A DNA stretch of 64,000 bases from Cypionkella sinensis (GTDB taxonomy: Bacteria > Pseudomonadota > Alphaproteobacteria > Rhodobacterales > Rhodobacteraceae): positions 2,914,001-2,978,000 of the forward strand of contig NZ_JBHRTO010000001.1 in the NCBI RefSeq assembly GCF_042646385.1, written 5' to 3'. The notes below the pieces were generated by a model. It did not search any database. It saw only the letters and a list, made by a program, of their open reading frames with translations, and was not told where the DNA came from. The position numbers and the translations under genes are program-made. Shown piece by piece: positions 33,491-41,870 of the stretch (position 1 is the stretch's first letter; every line of letters starts with the position of its first letter).

Positions 33491-34597
33491 CTAGCGGGTC
33501 AAATCCGAAGCCACCGTCGCCACCGGCCGCAGCACGATCTGGGTCGCATTCTGCACCGACAAAACCACCCCCGGCAGCAGACCAACCCGCGCCCGCCGAT
33601 CCGCCTCAAACGCGTTGGAAACGTCGCCCAACCGGTCCAACAGCGCGATCAACGCCGCCGAATCGCCGACCACGAAGTGCCCCGACCCTTTCGAAAACGC
33701 GCCCACATCCATGAACGTCACCTTCAGATCCGCCACCCGCGACACATCCGAAAGCGACCCCAACCTCTCGTCCTGCCCGGTCAACAGCGCTGACAGTCGC
33801 AGGTACTTGTCGCGGTCCGATCCAAAGATCACAAACGGCTGCGGCAGCGCCCCCATCGAATGCGCGCTTCTTCTGAACACGTCCACGTCAATATCCGGCG
33901 AAATAAAGATCACGCCACCAATCAGCCCCAGCGTTTTCTTGTCGCCCCGGATCGCCGTCTGCCGCAGCGCCTCCATCGTCAGCCCCGCACCCATCGAATG
34001 CGCCACGATCAAGATCCGTTTCGCCCCAGCCGCCGCCACCTCATGCATCAGGCTTTCCAGGCCATCCCGCGCAAACAACGCAGAATCGCGGTCATAAGCA
34101 TAACCCAAAGGCTCCGCTGCCGACGGCCAGGCATAATGCACCACCGCCCCCGGCAGTTTCAGATCATGGGCAAACTGCGCAACCCGGTAGACGCCTTCCG
34201 AGAAATTGTTGTTGTAGCCATGCACAAAAATCACCGCCTCACCGCCTGTGGAGCGTAGCTGCGATTTCAGGTCTTTGCGGAACAGCACATCGTCTTGATA
34301 GACAATCTCATCGGTGGTCAGAAAATGCTTGGCAGGGTTCGCCTTGCCGTGCCGCGGCGGCCAGTTGATTTCGCCCAGTTTGCGATCCGGCGGCACCGAC
34401 ACATCATACCGCGCGAACCTGATCTGCTCTGACCGATAGGTCCCAAACGCCCCGTCTGGGTTCTGCTTGCGCGTGGTGCCGATGAAGATCTTTTGCACCT
34501 GCCCCACCGATACGGCCTGTGGGTCAAGTGTGATCTCTCCACGTGGAGAGCAGGCCAGTGTCAGGGTCAACGAAAGGATCAACAGAAATCTGGTCAT
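33491..34597 (-). CDS. Lipoprotein alpha/beta hydrolase (DUF900 family)
   Basis: The 368-residue product starts with a lipoprotein signal (LTLTLAC, lipidated Cys16). The alpha/beta-hydrolase core has VIFVHGYNNNFSEGVYR at the oxyanion position and the nucleophile elbow in LIVAHSMGAGLTMEAL. The preceding FIGTTRKQNPDGAFG and YDVSVPPDRKLGEINWP are typical of the DUF900 esterase-like family. The natural substrate is unknown. It is a single gene between two terminators or regulatory gaps. A perfect 16-bp palindrome lies in its coding sequence (34535-34550). Confidence 0.85.
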   Translation of the reverse strand: MTRFLLILSLTLTLACSPRGEITLDPQAVSVGQVQKIFIGTTRKQNPDGAFGTYRSEQIRFARYDVSVPPDRKLGEINWPPRHGKANPAKHFLTTDEIVYQDDVLFRKDLKSQLRSTGGEAVIFVHGYNNNFSEGVYRVAQFAHDLKLPGAVVHYAWPSAAEPLGYAYDRDSALFARDGLESLMHEVAAAGAKRILIVAHSMGAGLTMEALRQTAIRGDKKTLGLIGGVIFISPDIDVDVFRRSAHSMGALPQPFVIFGSDRDKYLRLSALLTGQDERLGSLSDVSRVADLKVTFMDVGAFSKGSGHFVVGDSAALIALLDRLGDVSNAFEADRRARVGLLPGVVLSVQNATQIVLRPVATVASDLTR

Positions 34598-34680
34598 GGC
34601 ACGCCTTTTTTTGGCAAATTCAGGCGTTTCAAGCCAAGGGTCAAGTGACGTTATGTTGCAGATCGGTTGTCACCTGCCAC

Positions 34681-35976
34681 TTACAAGACATAGCGTGAAA
34701 TATCGGCCGAGCGAGCCAATGCACCAAGATTGAACTCGACGAAAGCGGCGTTGACCACCACTTCCTCTCCCGAACGATCTGGCGCGGTGAAGGACAGTTC
34801 CTCGAACACCCGCTCCATCACCGTATAAAGCCTGCGCGCCCCGATATTCTCGATGGATTTGTTGACCTCGGCCGCAATCCGCGCCAGTGCGGCGATGCCA
34901 TCCTGGGTGAAGGAAACCGCGACATCCTCGGTGCCCATCAAGGCCGCGTATTGCCGGGTCAGCGCATTGTCGGTCTCGGTCAGGATGCGCACGAAATCAC
35001 CCTCGGTCAGCGGCGCGAGTTCCACCCGGATCGGCAAGCGGCCTTGAAGTTCAGGCAGCAAATCCGATGGCTTGGCGACGTGAAACGCCCCCGATGCGAT
35101 GAACAGTATATGATCGGTTTTCACCGGACCATATTTAGTGGAAACCGTGGTGCCCTCGATCAGCGGCAGCAAATCGCGCTGCACACCTTCACGCGACACA
35201 TCCGCGCCCCGCGCGTCCGCCCGCGCGCAAATCTTGTCGATTTCATCCAGAAACACGATGCCATTGTTCTGGACCGAGGCCAAAGCCGCCGCCTTCACCG
35301 CCTCATCATCCAGCAGCTTATCCGCCTCTTGCCCGATCAGCAGATCATAGCTGTCGGCAACGGTGACTTTCTTGCGGCTGGTGCGGCCCCCGAAGGCCTT
35401 GAACAGGTCTTGCAGACCTTGCATCTGCATTTCCATGCCCTGCCCGCCCATCATCGGCATCGCGGGGGCGGGATCAGCGATCTCCAGCTCGATCACTGTC
35501 GAGTCCAGCTCACCGCGCCGCAGCTTGCCGCGAAACATCTCGCGGGTCTGCTCGCGGGCATCTTTGCCCGCCAAAGCCTCAATCACGCGCTCTTCTGCGG
35601 CCGCACGGGCTTTTGCGGCTACATCCTCGCGCATCCGGGCGCGGGTGTCGATCATCGCAGCATCCACCAGATCGCGGATAATGCTGTCGACATCGCGACC
35701 GACATAGCCCACCTCGGTGAACTTTGTGGCCTCAACCTTCAGGAACGGCGCTTTCGCCAGCTTGGCCAAACGCCGCGCGATCTCAGTCTTGCCGACCCCG
35801 GTCGGCCCGATCATCAGGATGTTCTTCGGGTAAACCTCATCCCGAATGTCATCGGGCAGGTTGCGGCAACGCCAGCGGTTCCGCAGCGCCACAGCGACGG
35901 CCCGCTTGGCTTCGCGCTGTCCAATGATGTGCCGATCCAGTTCGGACACGATCTCGCGGGGGGTGAGGTTGGTCAT
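34681..35976 (-). CDS. hslU: ATP-dependent protease ATPase subunit HslU
   Basis: AAA+ unfoldase that feeds substrates to the HslV peptidase. The 431-residue product has the N-terminal TPREIVSELDRHIIGQREAKRAVAVALRNRWRR-like region, Walker A GPTGVGKTEIARRLA, the pore motif TEVGYVGRDV, an I-domain (about 110-240), Walker B IVFLDEIDKI and sensor regions, ending SADISRYVL. That C-terminal tail inserts into HslV. Unlike the classic hslVU operon, a gene on the opposite strand lies between hslV and hslU. Confidence 0.97.
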   Translation of the reverse strand: MTNLTPREIVSELDRHIIGQREAKRAVAVALRNRWRCRNLPDDIRDEVYPKNILMIGPTGVGKTEIARRLAKLAKAPFLKVEATKFTEVGYVGRDVDSIIRDLVDAAMIDTRARMREDVAAKARAAAEERVIEALAGKDAREQTREMFRGKLRRGELDSTVIELEIADPAPAMPMMGGQGMEMQMQGLQDLFKAFGGRTSRKKVTVADSYDLLIGQEADKLLDDEAVKAAALASVQNNGIVFLDEIDKICARADARGADVSREGVQRDLLPLIEGTTVSTKYGPVKTDHILFIASGAFHVAKPSDLLPELQGRLPIRVELAPLTEGDFVRILTETDNALTRQYAALMGTEDVAVSFTQDGIAALARIAAEVNKSIENIGARRLYTVMERVFEELSFTAPDRSGEEVVVNAAFVEFNLGALARSADISRYVL

Positions 35977-36071
35977 GCTGATCTCCTCTGTGGCAGGGCC
36001 GATGCGATCCGGGCCGGAACCATCTGGCGGGCCACACGTTGGTTGTGCAGAAACAATTCGGAGACACTACC

Positions 36072-36554
36072 ATGTCGGCATCCCACGAACTTGAAACGGA
36101 TTTTTGGGCAGCTTTGGACTCGGACCGCACCATGATGCTGGGCCTTGCCGGAGTGGACGAAGGCCATACCCGCCCGATGACGGCGCAGATCGAAAACGGC
36201 GCTGGACCGATCTGGTTCTTTACCAGCACCGACAGCGATATCGTTCAGAATCTGGGCAGCAGCAGCCGCGCCATCGCGACCTTTGCCTCGAAGGGGCACA
36301 ACCTGTTCGCCAGCGTTCACGGCAAGCTTTCGACCACCACGGATCGCGCGGTGATTGATCGGCTCTGGAACCCCTTCGTGGCGGCTTGGTATAGCGGCAA
36401 AGACGATCCGAAATTGGTCTTGCTGCGGCTGGATGCCGACAAGGCCGAAATCTGGAAAGACGGATCCAGTCTGATCGCGGGTATCAAGATGCTGTTCGGA
36501 ATTGATCCGAAGGAATCCTACAAAGACAACATCGCCAAAGTGTCGCTGTCTTAA
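36072..36554 (+). CDS. Pyridoxamine 5'-phosphate oxidase-family (general stress protein 26-like) protein
   Basis: The 160-residue protein has a split-barrel flavin-binding fold of the general stress protein 26 type: TMMLGLAGVDEGHTRPMTAQIE, GPIWFFTSTDSDIVQNL, ATFASKGHNLFASVHGKLSTTTDRAVIDRLWNPFVAAWYSGKDDPKLVLLRL. This pattern is the family signature. Related proteins bind FMN or FAD, but no reaction is established. I use the ATG of MSASHELETDFW. It is inserted on the opposite strand between hslV and hslU and has its own terminator. Confidence 0.85.
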   Translation: MSASHELETDFWAALDSDRTMMLGLAGVDEGHTRPMTAQIENGAGPIWFFTSTDSDIVQNLGSSSRAIATFASKGHNLFASVHGKLSTTTDRAVIDRLWNPFVAAWYSGKDDPKLVLLRLDADKAEIWKDGSSLIAGIKMLFGIDPKESYKDNIAKVSLS

Positions 36555-36576
36555 GCGTTGCGGTTTTGACGGCATC

Positions 36577-36606
36577 GGGCCAGCCTTGCGGCTGGCCCTT
36601 TGTTTT
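36577..36606 (+). terminator. Rho-independent terminator
   Basis: Perfect 9-bp stem (GGGCCAGCC with GGCTGGCCC), 4-base loop, then TTTGTTTT. It ends the plus-strand general-stress-type gene. Confidence 0.85.
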
Positions 36607-36609
36607 AGA

Positions 36610-37167
36610 TCAGCGCGCAATGCGTTCCACCGTCAGATTGCCATTGGTGTAGACACAAATCTCGGCCGCAATCGCCATGGCACGGCGGGCAATATCCTCG
36701 GCGGGCAGGTCTGTCGTCATCAACCCCCGCGCCGCCGCAAGGGCGAAATTGCCGCCCGAGCCAATCGCGGCCACGTCATGCTCAGGCTCTAGCACGTCAC
36801 CCGCGCCGGTGATGACGTAAAGATCACGGCCATCGGTGACGATCAGCATGGCTTCGAGGTTGCGCAGATACTTATCCATCCGCCAGTCTTTCGCCAGATC
36901 AACGCAGGCGCGCGCAAGCTGGCCGGGGGCGGCCTCCAGCTTTTTCTCCAGCCGTTCCAACAGGGTAAAGGCATCTGCGGTCGAGCCTGCAAAGCCTGCC
37001 ACAACGTCATGACCGCCGGGCGAAAGCCTGCGCACCTTGCGGGCGGTGCCTTTGATCACGGTATTGCCCAAGGAAACCTGACCATCGCCGGCAACAACAA
37101 CTTCGCCCCCGCGCCGCACGGCCAGAATGGTGGTGCCATGCCAACCGGGGAATTTGTCTTCGGCCAT
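36610..37167 (-). CDS. hslV: ATP-dependent protease peptidase subunit HslV
   Basis: Proteasome-like threonine peptidase. The 185-residue product has the catalytic Thr in GWHGTTILAVRRGGEVVVAGDGQVSLGNTVIKG and the downstream RRLSPGGHDVVAGFAGSTADAFTLLERLEKKLE. The GSGGNFALAAARGL motif closes the active-site region. I use the second of two adjacent ATGs because GGAG is six bases before it. A frame running hundreds of bases further upstream is read-through opposite another gene. It may be transcribed separately from hslU. Confidence 0.96.
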   Translation of the reverse strand: MAEDKFPGWHGTTILAVRRGGEVVVAGDGQVSLGNTVIKGTARKVRRLSPGGHDVVAGFAGSTADAFTLLERLEKKLEAAPGQLARACVDLAKDWRMDKYLRNLEAMLIVTDGRDLYVITGAGDVLEPEHDVAAIGSGGNFALAAARGLMTTDLPAEDIARRAMAIAAEICVYTNGNLTVERIAR

Positions 37168-37263
37168 CATCGTCTCCCTCTGTTGGGCTTTATATGGAAG
37201 CCTGCGCTCAGACGTGCAAGCGGCTGGCTGGCGGGGCCGGGGAAAAACGCCTAAGATTAAGCC

Positions 37264-38121
37264 ATGAAGCGCGTGCTGTGGTTTTATCTGGATGACAACA
37301 GGCGGGCCTTGGCCGAGACAGGCCAAGGGATATTTGGCGCCGTGGTGACGGCCGTCAAGGCGGCCGGTTGGCAGGTGTTCTACCGGGGTCAGCACGCGGA
37401 TATAGAGGGCGATGGCTTTCACCTTGTCTATAATCGCGCGGTAGAGGGGCCGTTCTGTTTCAGCCTGCGCCGCTGCTACTTGCAGAAGTATTACCGGATT
37501 GAGGCCACCAACGACCGCTGGGATTGGGATGTTGCCGGGCTGACCTTTCCGGGCAAACCGGGGCCAGCGTGGTTTCAGCGCTATTGGGCCGAGCGGCTGT
37601 TTCGCGGCGAGACGATAGGCCAAGGCGGTTATATATTCATGCCGCTGCAAGGTAAACTGTTGCAAAGACGGCATTTTCAAGCGGCTTCGCCGGTTGAGAT
37701 GATCAAGGCAACGCTGGATGCCGACCCGCAGCGGCGCATCATAGCCACGCTGCATCCGCGTGAAACCTATACAGAGGCCGAATTGGCAGCGCTGCGCGGG
37801 ATAGAGCGGTTTGAGCTGGTGACAGGGTCGATGGCTTGGCTTGCGGGCTGCGATTATGTGGTGACAGAAAACTCGTCACTCGCCTTGCAAGGGTTTTTTC
37901 TAAACAAGCCCGCAGTGCTGTTTGCGCGAATAGACTTTCATCATGTTGCTGCATCCGTGGGTCAGTTGGGCGTGGCGGGCGCATTCGTGGCAGTGCATCG
38001 GCCTCAGGCCTATGCCGATTATCTGTTCTGGTTCTTCAAGAAACAGGCCTTGTGCGAGGTGGGCGATGACAGCCTTGCGCGGGTTGCAGATCGGCTGCGC
38101 ACGCTGGGCTGGCCGCTATGA
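37264..38121 (+). CDS. Capsule-type polysaccharide synthesis protein candidate (KpsS/KpsC-like)
   Basis: The 285-residue protein has no signal peptide. The late stretch RRIIATLHPRETYTEAELAAL, then CDYVVTENSSLALQGFFLNKPAVLFARIDFHHV, resembles capsule polysaccharide synthesis/export proteins of the KpsS/KpsC type. In that fold a conserved HP motif and a Glu-Asn-Ser/Ser region bind the CMP-sugar donor. The upstream half (RGQHADIEGDGFHLVYNRAVEGPFCFSLRRCYLQKYYRIE) is less typical. Function as a glycosyltransferase is inferred from these motifs only. It is a lone gene, divergent from hslV and followed by a strong terminator. Confidence 0.6.
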   Translation: MKRVLWFYLDDNRRALAETGQGIFGAVVTAVKAAGWQVFYRGQHADIEGDGFHLVYNRAVEGPFCFSLRRCYLQKYYRIEATNDRWDWDVAGLTFPGKPGPAWFQRYWAERLFRGETIGQGGYIFMPLQGKLLQRRHFQAASPVEMIKATLDADPQRRIIATLHPRETYTEAELAALRGIERFELVTGSMAWLAGCDYVVTENSSLALQGFFLNKPAVLFARIDFHHVAASVGQLGVAGAFVAVHRPQAYADYLFWFFKKQALCEVGDDSLARVADRLRTLGWPL

Positions 38122-38123
38122 AA

Positions 38124-38147
38124 AAAGGCCCCCTTCCGGGGGCCTTT
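38124..38147. terminator. Bidirectional terminator upstream of trxA end
   Basis: Perfect 10-bp stem (AAAGGCCCCC with GGGGGCCTTT) and a 4-base loop, with A-run and T-run flanks. It serves the capsule-type gene and the convergent trxA. Confidence 0.85.
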
Positions 38148-38166
38148 CATCGGGTCTTGAGTAGCT

Positions 38167-38493
38167 TCAGACCGCAGTGGCGATCCAGTTCGCCAGCGCT
38201 GCTTTCGGGGCCGCGCCGACCTTGTTCGAAACCACTTCGCCGTTCTTGAACAGGAACAGCGACGGGATGCCACGCACGCCCAAAGCGGCGGGGCTATCGG
38301 GGTTTTCATCCACGTTGATCTTCACGATCTTGACCTTGCCCGCGTATTCGGCGGCCAGCTCTTCCAAAGCCGGACCGATCTGGCGGCAGGGGCCGCACCA
38401 TTCGGCCCAGAAATCCACGACGACCGGGATGTCCGATTTGCGAACTTCGGCGTCGAAAGTTGCGTCGGTGACGGCGACAGTATTGGCACCCAT
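38167..38493 (-). CDS. trxA: Thioredoxin
   Basis: Small dithiol electron donor, 108 residues. The active site is WAEWCGPCRQI, with VDFWAEW before it and the cis-proline region VRGIPSLFLFKNGEVV after it. It lies 59 bp downstream of addA in the same orientation, at the end of the tsaE-amgK-murU-addB-addA unit; the gap suggests it may also have its own promoter. Confidence 0.97.
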   Translation of the reverse strand: MGANTVAVTDATFDAEVRKSDIPVVVDFWAEWCGPCRQIGPALEELAAEYAGKVKIVKINVDENPDSPAALGVRGIPSLFLFKNGEVVSNKVGAAPKAALANWIATAV

Positions 38494-38552
38494 GATGGGA
38501 ACTCCTGAGGGGAAATATCAGGCATTGAACCTAGGCACCGTGGGGTGCCGCG

Positions 38553-41500
38553 TCAAGGGATAGTGGCGCGTTGCATAGCTGCCCTCACAATATCGGGGGG
38601 CAGCGGCATGAGTGTGGCTGTCCGCGTCCACAGAATTGCTGTTTCAATCCGGTGGCTTGGGTAGATTTGCGCCAGCGCGCTGGCATAGGCGGCCATTTGG
38701 CGCAGGATGCCTTCGGGAACCTCGGCGGGCGAGGTTGGCGTGCGGTGGTTGGATTTGAAATCGACGGCAAGGATGTGATCGGGGCCGATCAGCAGTCGGT
38801 CAATCGTGCCGATCATCGTTTGGCCATTCAGGCTGGCCGTCACGGTGACTTCGGCCAAGGCCTCGGCTGCAAAAACCATCGGCAGTGCAGCAAGCACGGC
38901 CTCGGCCTCGGGCAACACCGCAGCGCGTTGCAGGCTGTCGGGGATTAATGCGGCGCCAAGGGTCGGCCATGCGGCAGGTTCGGCATTGGGCAAATGTTCA
39001 AGCAACAGATGCAGAGCAGTGCCACGCGCTTTGGCCGCTTCCTCGCCCGATCCGTCAACTTCACCCGGCATCACCTTTGCGCCACCAAGATCGGACGGCG
39101 AAAGTGGCTGTGCTGGGCGCTCGGGCGTAAAGGCGGCTTCGGTGGCCCAATGTGGGAGATCGGGCGTTTTCTGCCAGTTTAGAGACTGTTTCGGCAGCGG
39201 GTCGGGCCAATTGCCAAAGCTGTGACGCAATGCGCCGTCGGGCATGGCAACGGCGCCTGCTGCCTGCATTCCCTGCTGAACCAACCTATACCACGCACCT
39301 TCTTTCTTCGCCTCGCCCGCGCCGCAGACAATTAGCCAGGTGCGGGCGCGGGTCAGGGCGACGTAAAGCAGACGCAGGCTTTCTTCCTCGGCCCGGTCTT
39401 TGCGCAGATTGCGGGTCGCTGCGATGGCGGCGGGGCTTTCATCGGCGGGCGTTTTCCACACCGGGGTGCCGTCCGCCAGCGCGTAAATCTCATCCCGGTC
39501 TTGTGGGTTGCGATCGCAGGTGTCGGGCAGGATCACCAAGGGTGCCTCCAGCCCCTTTGCGCCATGCACGGTCATCACCCGGATGCGGTGGCCTTCGCTA
39601 TCCATCTGGCGCTTGACCTCAATATCGTCCGTTTCGAGCCAGATCAGAAAGCCGGTCAGGCTGGGAATTTCGCTGCGTTCAAATGCCAGCGCCTGCGACA
39701 GGAATTCGTCGATTCCATCCTCCGCCTCTGGCCCCAGCCGTGTCAGCAGGCGGCGGCGGCCATCGTGGCGGGTCAGGGCACGTTCGATCAGATCATAGGG
39801 GCGCAGGAAATCGGCGTTGTTGCGCAGATCGTGCAGCATGGCGAGGGTATCGGGGTGCGTGGTCGTGTCGCGCAGCGTCTCCCAAAGATAACCCCGGCGC
39901 GGTTGGGCAAGGGCGTAAAGCTCGGCCTCGGTCCAGCCACACAGCGGCGAGCGCAGCAGGGCGGCGAGCGACAGATCATCCTCGGGGGTGGCAAGAAACG
40001 CCAGCAGCGCGGCGAGGTCTTTGACCGCGAGTTCCGCGCCGAGTTTCAGACGGTCGGCCCCGGCGATCGGCAGATCTGCTTTCTTGCAGGCCCGGATGAT
40101 CTCGGAAAACAGCGCCGAGCGGCGCTGCACCAAGATCAACACATCGCCGGCGTGCAGCGGGCGCGGGCCGTCATCGGTGGGGATTTGCGTGCCTGAGTCG
40201 ATCAGCCCCTTAATGTGGCCCGCGATTTTCTCGGCCAAACGGGCGGTGTGATGGGTTTCTGAAATCAGATCAACCGGGTCTTCCCAGTTTTCGTCCTTGG
40301 GGTCTTCGGATTTTTCCAACAGCGGCCATAGATCAACACGCCCCGGCAGATCGGATTTGAAGGCAAGGTGGTGGACAGATGCGCCCATCGCCTTGGGGAA
40401 GCGGTCGGCGAAAATGTTATCGACAACACCTAGAATCGCCGGGGAGGAGCGGAAGGAATATTCAAGTTCCAGCGGCACAAAGTTCTGTTGGGCGGCAAGG
40501 AAACTGGCTTTGAAATCCGCTTGCTTTTCGTCAAAGGCCGCCACATCCGCGCCCTGAAACGAATAGATCGATTGCTTTTTATCGCCAACGACGAACAGCG
40601 TCCGTATCTCATCGCGTGTGCCAAGACCCGCGGTAAATTCTGCCGAAAGCAATTCAATCACCCGCCATTGGTCGGGGCTGGTGTCTTGAGCCTCGTCCAC
40701 AAGGATATGGTCGATGCCGCCATCAAGGCGGAACAGCACCCAAGCAGCGACGGATGGATCGGTCAGCAAGGCTTTGGCGCGGGTGATCAGATCATCGAAA
40801 TCGAGATAGCCGCGCGCAGCCTTGGCGGCTTCGTAAAGCGGCAGGAATGTGCTGGCAAAGCGGTGCAGGATCGCGGTTTTCTGTGCGGCTTGCAGGGCGA
40901 TGCGGCGCGGGCGGGCGGCTTCGACTCGCAGCATCAGCGCGTCTAGTTGCGGCAGATGGCTGGCGATCAGTTTTTGGGTGGCCTTGGTCGGTAGGGTGCC
41001 GATCTTCGCACCATATGGCGCCTTGGCAGTGCCGCCGAACAGCAGGGCATCTTCAAGGGCGGCAAGGGTGGCAAGGCCGGGGTTGACCAGATCAAGCGCG
41101 CCCAGCTTCGCAGCGGTTTTGCTATCCGTCGGGCCACCATTTTGCAGCGCTGGGAGGATGTTTGCGATCAGATCGGCCTCATAGCCCAGCAGCAGATCAG
41201 CAAGAAGGGTCTGCGGGGATTCAGTGCTGGGTACCCCGAACAGATTGCGCGCCTGCGCTTCGGTCAGCGGTTTGGTGAATCCTGCGCGCTTGGCCGCGAC
41301 TTGCTCCATCAGCGCGGTGAAATCCTCGCCGGTATAGGCGCGCGCAACTTCGGCCATCACATCGGGGGCGCGAAACTCGGCCATTTCCTCGATGATATTC
41401 TCGCGCAGTAGGCGGGCGGCGCGATCGTCGAGTTCGGTGAATTGCGGGGAAACGCCAGCCTCGAGCGGGAAACGGCGCAGCAGGGTGGCGCAAAAGCTGT

Positions 41501-41870
41501 GGATGGTCTGGATGCGCAACCCGCCGGGAGTCTCTATCGCACGGGCGAACAACTGCCGCGCTTTGGCCAAAGCGCCGGGGGCGTGGCGGGTGTCATCGCC
41601 CAGATCGGCGAGGGCGCGGTGCAGATCGGCATCCGGTTTCATCGCCCATTCGCCCAAGCGGCGGAACAGGCGGTTCTGCATCTCGGTCGCGGCGGCCTTG
41701 GTGTAGGTAAGGCAGAGGATATGCTGCGGTTCGACCCCGCGCAGCAGAAGGCGCGCCACACGGTCCGTCAACACGCGGGTTTTGCCCGAGCCTGCGTTGG
41801 CAGACAGCCAGACAGTATCAGCGGGGTTTGAGGCCTGAACCTGCCGTTCAGAGGCATCGTTGCGCATCAT
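38553..41870 (-). CDS. addA: Double-strand break repair helicase-nuclease AddA
   Basis: UvrD-like helicase with a C-terminal RecB-type nuclease; with AddB it resects broken ends and loads RecA, in place of RecBCD. The 1105-residue product has Walker A WLSANAGSGKTRVLTDRVARLLL at the N-terminus, motif Ia CLTYTKAAATEM, motif II HILVDEAQDTSPDQWRVIELL and motif III-like VGDKKQSIYSFQGAD. The nuclease motif is in LAVDFKSNHRTP, with the following Gln-Tyr in LRQMAAYASAL. The start overlaps the addB stop. The alphaproteobacterial type is recognised by its partner order. Confidence 0.95.
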   Translation of the reverse strand: MMRNDASERQVQASNPADTVWLSANAGSGKTRVLTDRVARLLLRGVEPQHILCLTYTKAAATEMQNRLFRRLGEWAMKPDADLHRALADLGDDTRHAPGALAKARQLFARAIETPGGLRIQTIHSFCATLLRRFPLEAGVSPQFTELDDRAARLLRENIIEEMAEFRAPDVMAEVARAYTGEDFTALMEQVAAKRAGFTKPLTEAQARNLFGVPSTESPQTLLADLLLGYEADLIANILPALQNGGPTDSKTAAKLGALDLVNPGLATLAALEDALLFGGTAKAPYGAKIGTLPTKATQKLIASHLPQLDALMLRVEAARPRRIALQAAQKTAILHRFASTFLPLYEAAKAARGYLDFDDLITRAKALLTDPSVAAWVLFRLDGGIDHILVDEAQDTSPDQWRVIELLSAEFTAGLGTRDEIRTLFVVGDKKQSIYSFQGADVAAFDEKQADFKASFLAAQQNFVPLELEYSFRSSPAILGVVDNIFADRFPKAMGASVHHLAFKSDLPGRVDLWPLLEKSEDPKDENWEDPVDLISETHHTARLAEKIAGHIKGLIDSGTQIPTDDGPRPLHAGDVLILVQRRSALFSEIIRACKKADLPIAGADRLKLGAELAVKDLAALLAFLATPEDDLSLAALLRSPLCGWTEAELYALAQPRRGYLWETLRDTTTHPDTLAMLHDLRNNADFLRPYDLIERALTRHDGRRRLLTRLGPEAEDGIDEFLSQALAFERSEIPSLTGFLIWLETDDIEVKRQMDSEGHRIRVMTVHGAKGLEAPLVILPDTCDRNPQDRDEIYALADGTPVWKTPADESPAAIAATRNLRKDRAEEESLRLLYVALTRARTWLIVCGAGEAKKEGAWYRLVQQGMQAAGAVAMPDGALRHSFGNWPDPLPKQSLNWQKTPDLPHWATEAAFTPERPAQPLSPSDLGGAKVMPGEVDGSGEEAAKARGTALHLLLEHLPNAEPAAWPTLGAALIPDSLQRAAVLPEAEAVLAALPMVFAAEALAEVTVTASLNGQTMIGTIDRLLIGPDHILAVDFKSNHRTPTSPAEVPEGILRQMAAYASALAQIYPSHRIETAILWTRTATLMPLPPDIVRAAMQRATIP

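Noticed and set aside
34951..36135. 394-codon plus-strand frame opposite hslU
   Set aside because: Antisense of hslU, which has all AAA+ motifs.
37168..37755. N-terminal extension of hslV through the opposite strand of the capsule-type gene
   Set aside because: HslV homologues start close to the catalytic Thr, and a good Shine-Dalgarno lies at the short start.
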